Assembly (NCBI RefSeq): GCF_037975245.1
Contig: NC_092580.1
Location: forward strand, 19,828,501-19,892,500
Reading direction: 5' to 3'
Length of the DNA: 64,000 bases
Origin: Apostichopus japonicus
Taxonomy: Eukaryota; Echinodermata; Holothuroidea; Aspidochirotida; Stichopodidae
Shown piece by piece: positions 51,511 through 64,000 of this stretch. A program made the translations under genes and the position numbers. The stretch's first letter is position 1, and each line of letters opens with the position of its first letter. The notes beneath the pieces were generated by a model. That model made no database searches, was not told where the DNA came from, and saw only the letters and a list, made by a program, of their open reading frames with translations.

Positions 51511-52299
51511 CCCCCCCCCCCCAATGAAAAGTTTCTGAATGTAGGCCTGCATGATAACGCTCCACCCATACCTCCCATCCATGTCCCTCCTAAATCCTTC
51601 CCCGATAATGAAATCCACCAACACCACTCTCATGACACTATTGTGTCCAGAAACCATGTCTAATGATTACCTCCCCCCCCACCCATGACAAGTTTCTGAC
51701 TACAGGCCTGCATGATAACTCTACAACCATCCCATCCATGTCCCTCCTCACCCCCTCCCCAATTATCTAATCCACCAACACCACTTTCATGACACTATTG
51801 TGTCCAGAAACCATGTCTTATGATTCCCCCCCCCCCCCATGACAAGTTTCTGACTGCCCGCCTGCATGATAACCCTACACCCATCCAATCCATGTCCCTC
51901 CTCACCCCCTCGCATATTATCAAACCCACCAACACCACTTTCTTGACACTATTGTGTCCAGAAACCATGTCTTATGATTCCGCCCTCTGCCATGACAAGT
52001 TTCTGTTTGCAGGCCTGCATGACAACGCTCCTCCACACCTCCCATCCATATCCCTCATCACCCCCTCCCCATTTATCAAACCCACGAACACCACTTTCAT
52101 GACACTATTGTGTCCAGAAACCATGTCTAATGATTCCACCCTCCCCCCCCCCCATGACAAGTTTCTGACTGCAGGCCTGCATAACGCTCCACCCATACCT
52201 CCCATCCATGTCCCTCCTAAATCCTTCGGCGATAATGAAATCCACCAACACCACTCTCATGACACTATTGTGTCAAGAAACCATGTCTTATGATTCCCC

Positions 52300-52915
52300 C
52301 CCCCCCATGACAAGTTTCTGACTGCGGACCTGCATGATAACCCTACACCCATCCCATCCATGTCCCTCCTCACCCCCTCCCCAATTATCAAACCCACCAA
52401 CACCACTTTCATGGCACTATTGTGTCCAGAAACCATGTCTTATGATTTCCCCCCCCCCCATGACAAGTTTCTGACTGCAGGCCTGCATGATAACGCTCCA
52501 CCCATCCCATCCATGTCCCTCCTCACCCCCTCCCCAATTATCCAACCCACCAAAACCACTTTCATGACACTATTGTGTCCAAAAACCATGTCTTATGATT
52601 CCCCCCCCCCCATGACAAGTTTCTGACTGCGGACCTGCATGATAACCCTACACCCATCCCATCCATGTCCCTCCTCACCCCCTCCCCAATTATCAAACCC
52701 ACCAACACCACTTTCATGGCACTATTGTGTCCAGAAACCATGTCTTATGATTTCCCCCCCCCCCATGACAAGTTTCTGACTGCAGGCCTGCATGATAACG
52801 CTCCACCCATCCCATCCATGTCCCTCCTCACCCCCTCCCCAATTATCCAACCCACCAAAACCACTTTCATGACACTATTGTGTCCAAAAACCATGTCTTA
52901 TGATTCCCCCCCCCC
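52300..52915. repeat. array segment F: two-unit tandem duplication
   Basis: Two adjacent blocks of about 305 bp (two units each) are nearly identical. Each carries CTGCGGACCTGCATG, TCATGGCACTATTG, TTATGATTTCCCC and a TATCCAACCCACCAAAACC unit. Confidence 0.85.
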
Positions 52916-53429
52916 CATGACAAGTTTCTGACTGCAGGCCTGCATGATAACCCTACACCCATCCCATCCATGTCCCTCCTCACCCCCTCCCCAATTATCA
53001 AGCCCACCAACACCACTTTCACGACACTATTGTGTCCAGAAACCATGTCTAGTGTTCCCCTCCCCCCCGCCCCCCGTGACAAGTTTCTGACTGCGGGCCT
53101 GCATGATAACCCTACACCCATCCCATCCATATCCATCCTCACCCCCTCCCAAATTATCAAACCCACCAACACCACTTTCTTGACACTATTGTGTCCAGAA
53201 ACCATGTCTAATGATTCCACCCTCCCCCCCCCCCCCATGACATGTTTCTGACTGTAGGCCTGCATAACGCTCCACCCATACCTCCCATCCATGTCCCTCC
53301 TAAATCCTTCCCCGATAATGAAATCCACCAACACCACTCATGACACTATTGTGTCAAGAAACCATGTCTTATGATTCCCCCCCCCCCCCATGACAAGTTT
53401 CTGACTGCGGGCCTCCATGATAACCCTAC

Positions 53430-56175
53430 ACCCATCCCATCCATGTCCCTCCTCACCCCCTCCCAAATTATCAAACCCACCAACACCACTCTCATGACAC
53501 TATTGTGTCCAGAAACCATGTCTAATGATTCCCTCCCCCCCCCCATGACAAGTTTCTGACTGCGGACCTGCATGATAACCCTACACCCATCCCATCCATG
53601 TCCCTCCTCGATCCCTCCCCAATTATCAAACCCACCAACACCACTTTCATGACACTATTGTGTCCAGAAACCATGTCTTATGATTCCGCCCCCTCCTATG
53701 ACAAGTTTCTGACTGCAGGCCTGCATGAGAACCCTACACCCATCCAATCCATGTCCCTCCTCACCCCCTCGCAAATTATCAAATCCACCAACACCACTTT
53801 CATGACACTATTGTGTCCAGAAACCATGTCTTATGATTCCGCCCCCTCCCATGACAAGTTTCTGACTGCAGGCCTGCATGAGAACCCTACACCCATCCCA
53901 TCCATGTCCCTCCTCACCCCCTCCCCAATTATCAAACCCACCAACACCACTTTCATGACACTATTGTGTCCAGAAACCATGTCTAATGATTCCCCCCCTC
54001 CCATGACAAGTTTCTGACTGCAGGCCTGCATGATAACGCTCCACCCATACCTCCCATCCATGTCCCTCCTCACCCCCTCCCCAATTATCCAACCCACCAA
54101 AACCACTTTCATGACACTATTGTGTCCAAAAACCATGTCTTATGATTCCCCCCCCCCCATGACAAGTTTCTGACTGCAGGCCTGCATGAGAACCCTACAC
54201 CCATCCCATCCATGTCCCTCCTCACCCCCTCCCCAATTATCAAATCCACCATCACCACTTTCATGACACTATTGTGTGCAGAAACCATGTCTTATGATTC
54301 CGCCCCCTCCCATGACAAGTTTCTGACTGCGGGCCTGCCTGATAACCCTACACCCATCCCATCCATGTCCCTCCTCACCCCCTCCCCAATTATCAAATCC
54401 ACCAACACCACTTTCATGACACTATTGTGTCCAGAAACCATGTCTTATGATTCCGCCCCCTCCCATGACAAGTTTCTGACTGCAGGCCTGCATGAGAACC
54501 CTACACCCATCCCATCCATATCCCTCCTCACCCCCTCCCCAATTATCAAACCCACCAACACCACTTTCATGACACTTTTGTGTCCAGAAACCATGTCTTA
54601 TGATCCCCCCCCCCCAATGAAAAGTTTCTGACTGCAGGCCTGCATGATAACGCTCCACCCATACCTCCCATCCATGTCCCTCCTAAATCCTTCCCCGATA
54701 ATGAAATCCACCAACACCACTCTCATGACACTATTGTGTCCAGAAACCATGTCTAATGATTCCCTCCCCCCACCCATGACAAGTTTCTGACTGCGGACCT
54801 GCATGATAACCCTACACCCATCCCATCCATGTCCCTCCTCACCCCCTCCCAAATTATCAAACCCACCAACACCACTCTCATGACACTATTGTGTCCAGAA
54901 ACCATGTCTAATGATTCCCTCCCCCCCCCCATGACAAGTTTCTGACTGCGGACCTGCATGATAACCCTACACCCATCCCATCCATGTCCCTCCTCGATCC
55001 CTCCCCAATTATCAAACCCACCAACACCACTTTCATGACACTATTGTGTCCAGAAACCATGTCTTATGATTCCGCCCCCTCCTATGACAAGTTTCTGACT
55101 GCAGGCCTGCATGAGAACCCTACACCCATCCAATCCATGTCCCTCCTCACCCCCTCGCAAATTATCAAATCCACCAACACCACTTTCATGACACTATTGT
55201 GTCCAGAAACCATGTCTTATGATTCCGCCCCCTCCCATGACAAGTTTCTGACTGCAGGCCTGCATGAGAACCCTACACCCATCCCATCCATGTCCCTCCT
55301 CACCCCCTCCCCAATTATCAAACCCACCAACACCACTTTCATGACACTATTGTGTCCAGAAACCATGTCTAATGATTCCCCCCCTCCCATGACAAGTTTC
55401 TGACTGCAGGCCTGCATGATAACGCTCCACCCATACCTCCCATCCATGTCCCTCCTCACCCCCTCCCCAATTATCCAACCCACCAAAACCACTTTCATGA
55501 CACTATTGTGTCCAAAAACCATGTCTTATGATTCCCCCCCCCCCCATGACAAGTTTCTGACTGCAGGCCTGCATGAGAACCCTACACCCATCCCATCCAT
55601 GTCCCTCCTCACCCCCTCCCCAATTATCAAATCCACCATCACCACTTTCATGACACTATTGTGTGCAGAAACCATGTCTTATGATTCCGCCCCCTCCCAT
55701 GACAAGTTTCTGACTGCGGGCCTGCCTGATAACCCTACACCCATCCCATCCATGTCCCTCCTCACCCCCTCCCCAATTATCAAATCCACCAACACCACTT
55801 TCATGACACTATTGTGTCCAGAAACCATGTCTTATGATTCCGCCCCCTCCCATGACAAGTTTCTGACTGCAGGCCTGCATGAGAACCCTACACCCATCCC
55901 ATCCATATCCCTCCTCACCCCCTCCCCAATTATCAAACCCACCAACACCACTTTCATGACACTTTTGTGTCCAGAAACCATGTCTTATGATCCCCCCCCC
56001 CCAATGAAAAGTTTCTGACTGCAGGCCTGCATGATAACGCTCCACCCATACCTCCCATCCATGTCCCTCCTAAATCCTTCCCCGATAATGAAATCCACCA
56101 ACACCACTCTCATGACACTATTGTGTCCAGAAACCATGTCTAATGATTCCCTCCCCCCCACCCATGACAAGTTTC
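53430..56175. repeat. array segment G: nine-unit (about 1,386-bp) tandem duplication
   Basis: 53430-54785 and 54815-56170 match unit for unit, including CCTCCTATGACAAG, CATCCAATCC, CTCGCAAATTATC, ACCATCACCAC and the TATCCCTCCTCACC variant. Matching 139-codon frames start at 53598 and 54984. Confidence 0.88.
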
Positions 56176-57029
56176 TGACTACAGGCCTGCATGATAACTC
56201 TACAACCATCCCATCCATGTCCCTCCTTGATCCCTCCCCAATTATCAAATCCACCAACACCACTTTCATGACACTATTGTGTCCAGAAACCATGTCTTAT
56301 GATTCCCCCCCCCCCATGACAAGTTTCTGACTGCAGGCCTGCATGATAACCCTACACCCATCCCATCCATGTCCCTCCTCACCCCCTCCCCAATTATCAA
56401 ACCCACCAACACCACTTTCACGACACTATTGTGTCCAGAAACCATGTCTAGTGTTCCCCTCCCCCCCCCCCGTGACAAGTTTCTGACTGCGGGCCTGCAT
56501 GATAACCCTACACCCATCCCATCCATGTCCATCCTCACCCCCTCCCAAATTATCAAACCCACCAACACCACTTTCTTGACACTATTGTGTCCAGAAACCA
56601 TGTCTAATGATTCCACCCTCCCCCTCCCATGACATGTTTCTGACTGTAGGTCTGCATAACGCTCCACCCATACCTCCCATCCATGTCCCTCCTAAATCCT
56701 TCCCCGATAATGAAATCCACCAACACCACTCATGACACTATTGTGTCAAGAAACCATGTCTTATGATTCCCCCCCCCCCCCATGACAAGTTTCTGACTGC
56801 GGGCCTGCATGATAACCCTACACCCATCCCATCCATGTCCCTCCTCACCCCTCCCAAATTATCAAACCCACCAACACCACTTTCATGACACTATTGTGTC
56901 CAGAAACCATGTCTTATGATTCCGCCCCTCCCATGACAAGTTTCTGACTGCGGGCCTGCCTGATAACCCTACACCCATCCCATCCATGTCCCTCCTCACC
57001 CCCTCCCCAATTATCAAATCCACCAACAC

Positions 57030-60000
57030 CACTCTCATGACACTATTGTGTCCAGAAGCCATGTCTTATGATTCCCCCCGTGACATGTTTCTGACTAGGG
57101 GCCTGCATGATAACCCTGCACCCATCCCATCCGTGTCCCTCCTCACCCCCTCCCCAATTATCAAACCAACCAACACCACTTTCATGACACTACATTATTG
57201 TGTCCAGAAACCATGTCTTATGATTCTCCCCCCCCCCTGTGACAAGTTTCTGACTGCCCGCCTTCATGATAACCCTACACCCATCCCATCCATGTCCCTC
57301 CTCACCCCCTCCCCAATTATCAAATCCACCAACACCACTTTCATGGCACTATTGTGTCCAGAAACCATGTCTTATGATTCCCCCCCCCCCCATGACAAGT
57401 TTCTGACTGCGGGCCTGCATGATAACCTTACACCCATCCTATCCATGTCCCTCCTCACCCCTTCCCCAATTATCAAACCCACCAACACCACTTTCTTGAC
57501 ACTATTGTGTCCAGAAACCATGTCTTATGATTCCGCCCCCTCCCATGACAAGTTTCTGTTTGCAGGCCTGCATGACAACGCTCCACCACACCTCCCATCC
57601 ATATCCCTCATCACCCCCTCCCCATTTATCAAACCCACGAACACCACTTTCATGACACTATTGTGTCCAGAAACCATGTCTAATGATTCCACCCTCCCCC
57701 CCCCCATGACAAGTTTCTGACTGCAGGCCTGCATAACGCTCCACCCATACCTCCCATCCATGTCCCTCCTAAATCCATCCCCGATAATGAAATCCACCAA
57801 CACCACTCTCATGACACTATTGTGTCCAGAAACCATGTCTTATGATTCCCCCCCCCCCCCATGACAAGTTTCTGACTGCGGGCCTGCATGATAACCTTAC
57901 ACCCATCCTATCCATGTCCCTCCTCACCCCTTCCCCAATTATCAAACCCACCAACACCATTCTCATGACACTTTTGTGTCCAGAAACCATGTCTTATGAT
58001 TCCCCCCCCCCCCCCCATGACAAGTTTCTGACTGCGGCCCTGCCTGATGACCCTACACCCATCCCATCCATGTCCCTCCTCACCCCCTCCCCAATGATCA
58101 AATCCACCAACACCACTTTCATGACACTATTGTGTCCAGAAACCATGTCTTATGATTCCGCCCCCTCCCATGACAAGTTTCTGACTGCAGGCCTGCATGA
58201 TATCCCTACACCCATACCTCCCATCCATGTCCCTCCTAAATCCTTCACTGATAATGAAATCCACCAACACCACTCTCATGACACTATTGTGTCCAGAAAC
58301 CATGTCTAATGATTCCCTCCCCCCCCCATGAAAAGTTTCTGACTGCGGACCTGCATGATAACCCTACACCCATCCCATCCATGTCCCTCCTTGATCCCTC
58401 CCCAATTATCAAACCCACCAACACCACTTTCATGACACTATTGTGTCCAAAAACCATGTCTTATGATTGTCCCCCCCCCCCCCCCCGTGACAAGTTTCTG
58501 ATTACAGGCCTGCATGATAACGCTACACCCATATCTTCCATTCAAATCTCCCTTCAATCCCTCCCCAATTATCAAATCCACCAACACCACTTTCATGACA
58601 CTTCGGTGTCCAGAAACCTGTCTTATGATTTTTCCCCCCGCCCCCATGACAAGTTTCTGACTGCGGGCCTTCATGATAACCCATACCTCCCATACCTCCC
58701 ATCCATGTTTGTCCTTACTCCCTCCCTCCCCAATTATCAAATCCATTAACACCACTTTCATGGCACTATTGTGTCCAGAAACCATGTCTTATGATTCCCT
58801 CCGTGACATGTTTCTGACTGGGGGCCTGCATGATAACCCTGCACCCATCCCATCCATGTCCCTCCTTACCCCCTCCCCAATTATCAAACCAACCAACACC
58901 ACTTTCATGACACTACATTATTGTGTCCAGAAACCATGTCTTATGATTCTCTCCCCCCCCCCCCCCCTGTGACAAGTTTCTGACTGCCCGCCTGCATGAT
59001 AACCCTACACCCATCCCATCCATGTCCCTCCTTACCCCCTCCCCAATTATCAAATCCACCAACACCACTTTTATGGCACTATTGTGTCCAGAAACCATGT
59101 CCAATGATTCCCTCCCCCCCCCATGACAAGTTTCTGACTGCGAGCCTTGAAGATAACGCTACACCCATCCTATCCATGTCCCTCCTCACCCCCTCCCCAA
59201 TTATCAAATCCACCAACACCACTTTCATGACACTATTGTGTCCAGAAACCATGTCTTATGATTCCGCCCCCTCCCATGACAAGTTTCTGACTGCAGGCCT
59301 GCATGATAACCCTACTCCCATCCCATCCATGTCCCTCCTCACCCCCTCCCCAATGATCAAACCCACCAACACCACTTTCATGACACTATTGTGTCCAGAA
59401 ACCATGTCTTATGATCCCCCCCCCCCAATGAAAAGTTTCTGACTGCAGGCCTGCATGATAACGCTCCACCCATACCTCCCATCCATGTCCCTCCTAAATC
59501 CTTCCCCGATAATGAAATCCACCAACACCACTCTCATGACACTATTGTGTCCAGAAACCATGTCTAATGATTCCCTCCCCCCCCCCCCCATGACAAGTTT
59601 CTGACTGCGGACCTGCATGATAACCCTACACCCATCCCATCCATGTCCCTCCTCGATCCCTCCCCAATTATCAAACCCACCAACACCACTTTCATGACAC
59701 TATTGTGTCCAGAAACCATGTCTTATGATTCCGCCCCCTCCTATGACAAGTTTCTGACTGCAGGCCTGCATGAGAACCCTACACCCATCCAATCCATGTC
59801 CCTCCTCACCCCCTCGCAAATTATCAAACCCACCATCACCACTTTCATGGCACTATTGTGTGCAGAAACCATGTCTTATGATTCCGCCCCCTCCCATGAC
59901 AAGTTTCTGACTGCGGGCCTGCCTGATAACCCTACACCCATCCCATCCATGTCCCTCCTCACCCCCTCCCCAATTATCAAATCCACCAACACCACTTTCA

Positions 60001-60755
60001 TGACACTATTGTGTCCAGAAACCATGTCTTATGATTCCGCCCCCTCCCATGACAAGTTTCTGACTGCAGGCCTGCATGAGAACCCTACACCCATCCCATC
60101 CATGTCCCTCCTCACCCCCTCCCCAATTATCAAACCCACCAACACCACTTTCATGACACTTTTGTGTCCAGAAACCATGTCTTATGATCCCCCCCCCCCC
60201 CAATGAAAAGTTTCTGACTGCAGGCCTGCATGATAACGCTCCACCCATACCTCCCATCCATGTCCCTCCTAAATCCTTCCCCGATAATGAAATCCACCAA
60301 CACCACTCTCATGACACTATTGTGTCCAGAAACCATGTCTAATGATTCCCTCCCCCCCACCCATAACAAGTTTCTGATTACAGGCCTGCATGATAACTCT
60401 ACAACCATCCCATCCATGTCCCTCCTCACCCCCTCCCCAATTATCAAATCCACCAACACCACTTTCATGACACTATTGTGTCCAGAAACCATGTCTTATG
60501 ATTCCCCCCCCCCCCCAATGACAAGTTTTTGACTGTAGGCCTGCATGATAACCCTACACCCATACCTCCCATCCATGTTTGTCCTTACTCCCTCCCCAAT
60601 TATCAAATCCATTAACACCACTTTCATGGCACTATTGTGTCCAGAAACCATGTCTTATGATTCCCCCCCCCCCCCATGACAAGTTTTTGACTGTATTCCT
60701 GCATGATAACCCTACACCCATCCTATCCATGTCCCTCCTTATCAAACTCACCAAC
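57030..60755. repeat. array segment H, first copy of a 3.72-kb (about 24-unit) block
   Basis: Carries an ordered set of rare variants (GACTAGGGGCCTGC, CACTACATTATTGTG, GTTTGCAGGCCTGCATGAC, CCATTCAAATCTC, CATACCTCCCATACC, AGCCTTGAAGATAACG) that recurs at an offset of 3,723 bp. Confidence 0.85.
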
Positions 60756-63700
60756 ACCACTCTCATGACACTATTGTGTCCAGAAGCCATGTCTTATGAT
60801 TCCCCCCGTGACATGTTTCTGACTAGGGGCCTGCATGATAACCCTGCACCCATCCCATCCGTGTCCCTCCTCACCCCCTCCCCAATTATCAAACCAACCA
60901 ACACCACTTTCATGACACTACATTATTGTGTCCAGAAACCATGTCTTATGATTCTCCCCCCCCCCCCTGTGACAAGTTTCTGACTGCCCGCCTTCATGAT
61001 AACCCTACACCCATCCCATCCATGTCCCTCCTCACCCCCTCCCCAATTATCAAATCCACCAACACCACTTTCATGGCACTATTGTGTCCAGAAACCATGT
61101 CTTATGATTCCCCCCCCCCCATGACAAGTTTCTGACTGCGGGCCTGCATGATAACCTTACACCCATCCTATCCATGTCCCTCCTCACCCCTTCCCCAATT
61201 ATCAAACCCACCAACACCACTTTCTTGACACTATTGTGTCCAGAAACCATGTCTTATGATTCCGCCCCCTCCCATGACAAGTTTCTGTTTGCAGGCCTGC
61301 ATGACAACGCTCCACCACACCTCCCATCCATATCCCTCATCACCCCCTCCCCATTTATCAAACCCACGAACACCACTTTCATGACACTATTGTGTCCAGA
61401 AACCATGTCTAATGATTCCACCCTCCCCCCCCCATGACAAGTTTCTGACTGCAGGCCTGCATAACGCTCCACCCATACCTCCCATCCATGTCCCTCCTAA
61501 ATCCTTCCCCGATAATGAAATCCACCAACACCACTCTCATGACACTATTGTGTCCAGAAACCATGTCTTATGATTCCCCCCCCCCATGACAAGTTTCTGA
61601 CTGCGGGCCTGCATGATAACCTTACACCCATCCTATCCATGTCCCTCCTCACCCCTTCCCCAATTATCAAACCCACCAACACCATTCTCATGACACTTTT
61701 GTGTCCAGAAACCATGTCTTATGATTCCCCCCCCCCATGACAAGTTTCTGACTGCGGCCCTGCCTGATAACCCTACACCCATCCCATCCATGTCCCTCCT
61801 CACCCCCTCCCCAATGATCAAATCCACCAACACCACTTTCATGACACTATTGTGTACAGAAACCATGTCTTATGATTCCGCCCCCTCCCATGACAAGTTT
61901 CTGACTGCAGGCCTGCATGATATCCCTACACCCATACCTCCCATCCATGTCCCTCCTAAATCCTTCCCCGATAATGAAATCCACCAACACCACTCTCATG
62001 ACACTATTGTGTCCAGAAACCATGTCTAATGATTCCCTCCCCCCCCCCCCCATGAAAAGTTTCTGACTGCGGACCTGCATGATAACCCTACACCCATCCC
62101 ATCCATGTCCCTCCTTGATCCCTCCCCAATTATCAAACCCACCAACACCACTTTCATGACACTATTGTGTCCAAAAACCATGTCTTATGATTTCCCCCCC
62201 CCCCCCCCCGTGACAAGTTTCTGATTACAGGCCTGCATGATAACGCTACACCCATATCTTCCATTCAAATCTCTCTTCAATCCCTCCCCAATTATCAAAT
62301 CCACCAACACCACTTTCATGACACTTCGGTGTCCAGAAACCTGTCTTATGATTTTTCCCCCCGCCCCCATGACAAGTTTCTGACTGCGGGCCTTCATGAT
62401 AACCCATACCTCCCATACCTCCCATCCATGTTTGTCCTTACTCCCTCCCTCCCCAATTATCAAATCCATTAACACCACTTTCATGGCACTATTGTGTCCA
62501 GAAACCATGTCTTATGATTCCCTCCGTGACATGTTTCTGACTGGGGGCCTGCATGATAACCCTGCACCCATCCCATCCATGTCCCTCCTTACCCCCTCCC
62601 CAATTATCAAACCAACCAACACCACTTTCATGACACTACATTATTGTGTCCAGAAACCATGTCTTATGATTCTCTCCCCCCCCCCCCCCTGTGACAAGTT
62701 TCTGACTGCCCGCCTGCATGATAACCCTACACCCATCCCATCCATGTCCCTCCTTACCCCCTCCCCAATTATCAAATCCACCAACACCACTTTTATGGCA
62801 CTATTGTGTCCAGAAACCATGTCTTATGATTCCCCCCCCCCATGACAAGTTTCTGACTGCGGGTCTGCATGATAACCCTACAACCATCCCATCCATGTCC
62901 CTCCTCACCCCCTCCCCAATTATCAAATCCACCAACACCACTCTCATGACACTATTGTGTCCAGAAACCATGTCCAATGATTCCCTCCCCCCCCCATGAC
63001 AAGTTTCTGACTGCGGGCCTTGAAGATAACGCTACACCCATCCTATCCATGTCCCTCCTCACCCCCTCCCCAATTATCAAATCCACCAACACCACTTTCA
63101 TGACACTATTGTGTCCAGAAACCATGTCTTATGATTCCGCCCCCTCCCATGACAAGTTTCTGACTGCAGGCCTGCATGATAACCCTACACCCATCCCATC
63201 CATGTCCCTCCTCACCCCCTCCCCAATGATCAAACCCACCAACACCACTTTCATGACACTTTTGTGTCCAGAAACCATGTCTTATGATCCCCCCCCCCCC
63301 CAATGAAAAGTTTCTGACTGCAGGCCTGCAAGATAACGCTCCACCCATACCTCCCATCCATGTCCCTCCTAAATCCTTCCCCGATAATGAAATCCACCAA
63401 CACCACTCTCATGACACTATTGTGTCCAGAAACCATGTCTAATGATTCCCTCCCCCCCCCCCATGACAAGTTTCTGACTGCAGGCCTGCATGAGAACCCT
63501 ACACCCATCCAATCCATGTCCCTCCTCACCCCCTCGCAAATTATCAAACCCACCATCACCACTTTCATGGCACTATTGTGTGCAGAAACCATGTCTTATG
63601 ATTCCGCCCCCTCCCATGACAAGTTTCTGACTGCGGGCCTGCCTGATAACCCTACACCCATCCCATCCATGTCCCTCCTCACCCCCTCCCCAATTATCAA

Positions 63701-64000
63701 ATCCACCAACACCACTTTCATGACACTATTGTGTCCAGAAACCATGTCTTATGATTCCGCCCCCTCCCATGACAAGTTTCTGACTGCAGGCCTGCATGAG
63801 AACCCTACACCCATCCCATCCATGTCCCTCCTCACCCCCTCCCCAATTATCAAACCCACCAACACCACTTTCATGACACTTTTGTGTCCAGAAACCATGT
63901 CTTATGATCCCCCCCCCCCCCCAATGAAAAGTTTCTGACTGCAGGCCTGCATGATAACGCTCCACCCATACCTCCCATCCATGTCCCTCCTAAATCCTTC
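60756..64000. repeat. array segment H, second copy (cut by window end)
   Basis: Repeats the 3.72-kb block but with one extra unit at about 62830-62980 and at least one unit missing near 63470. Single-unit gain and loss therefore followed the block duplication. Confidence 0.8.

Larger units (their letters stand above)
35755..64000. repeat. giant C-rich minisatellite, about 153-bp unit, roughly 180-185 copies, runs off the window
   Basis: Each unit runs ATGACAAGTTTCTGACTGCA, GGCCTGCATGATAACCCTAC, ACCCATCCCATCCATGTCCC, TCCTCACCCCCTCCCCAATT, ATCAAACCCACCAACACCAC, TTTCATGACACTATTGTGTC, CAGAAACCATGTCTTATGAT and then a C tract of about 6-18. The CCGCCCCCTCCC-type units are exactly 153 bp; others vary with the C-run. 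The array is continuous from 35755 to the last base of the window. Units at the left edge are the most diverged, and interior ones are often nearly identical. If FANCD2 is contiguous, it lies in intron 15. The many open frames of SMSLLTPSPIIKPTNTT type are by-products of the repeat. Confidence 0.98.

Noticed and set aside
36283-63965. Dozens of open frames (60-294 codons) on both strands across the array, as candidate repetitive proteins
   Set aside because: They share the satellite period, exist on both strands over the same bases, start and stop where C-run length changes, and have no upstream gene structure.
35755-64000. CRISPR-like array
   Set aside because: Units are about 153 bp and contiguous without unique spacers, in a eukaryotic gene; this is a minisatellite.

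Overview
This is a metazoan nuclear window: small exons with GT..AG introns, high A+T, many degenerate DNA-transposon and retrotransposon remnants, and two vertebrate-like multi-exon genes on the + strand. Two-CARD RIG-I-like receptors together with hAT-, LINE- and LTR-type debris suggest a marine invertebrate deuterostome (echinoderm or hemichordate-like). That placement is inference, because nothing here fixes the species.

Region 1 (about 0.5-13.6 kb) holds an apparently complete RIG-I-like receptor (RLR): 15 proposed coding exons and 1,011 codons. The order is two tandem CARD/death-fold domains, a DECH helicase with an internal Hel2i insert, and a C-terminal zinc-binding RNA-recognition domain. 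All internal exon junctions agree in phase. The first coding exon (538-596) is the weakest part. Its introns carry an AGGTCA-rich repeat with palindromic ends, a G-quadruplex motif, a 123-bp (TA)n tract and an array of donor-site-like repeats.

Region 2 (13.6-20.3 kb) is intergenic. It holds the RLR 3' flank, a decayed non-LTR retrotransposon tail (15.2-15.6 kb) and a composite terminal-inverted-repeat element (16.7-18.5 kb).

Region 3 (20.4-33.6 kb) holds the first 15 coding exons of FANCD2 (449 codons, roughly the N-terminal third), the central protein of the Fanconi anaemia interstrand-crosslink repair pathway. Its introns carry a short inverted-repeat element, an LTR with primer-binding site, a degenerate roughly 90-bp repeat and two decayed duplicates of coding exon 10.

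Region 4 (33.6-64.0 kb) contains no further exon. A 1.47-kb hAT-type element with matching ends and an 8-bp target duplication is followed, from about 35.76 kb to the end of the window, by one uninterrupted minisatellite. Its unit is about 153 bp with a variable poly-C tract, and there are roughly 180-185 copies. If FANCD2 is intact and correctly assembled, the whole array lies inside its intron 15, which would then exceed 30 kb. The array has diverged units at its left edge and nested multi-unit duplications inside.

The two genes belong to different processes (cytosolic RNA sensing and DNA crosslink repair); nothing in the sequence links them beyond adjacency. The most unusual feature is the giant C-rich array inside a genome-stability gene.
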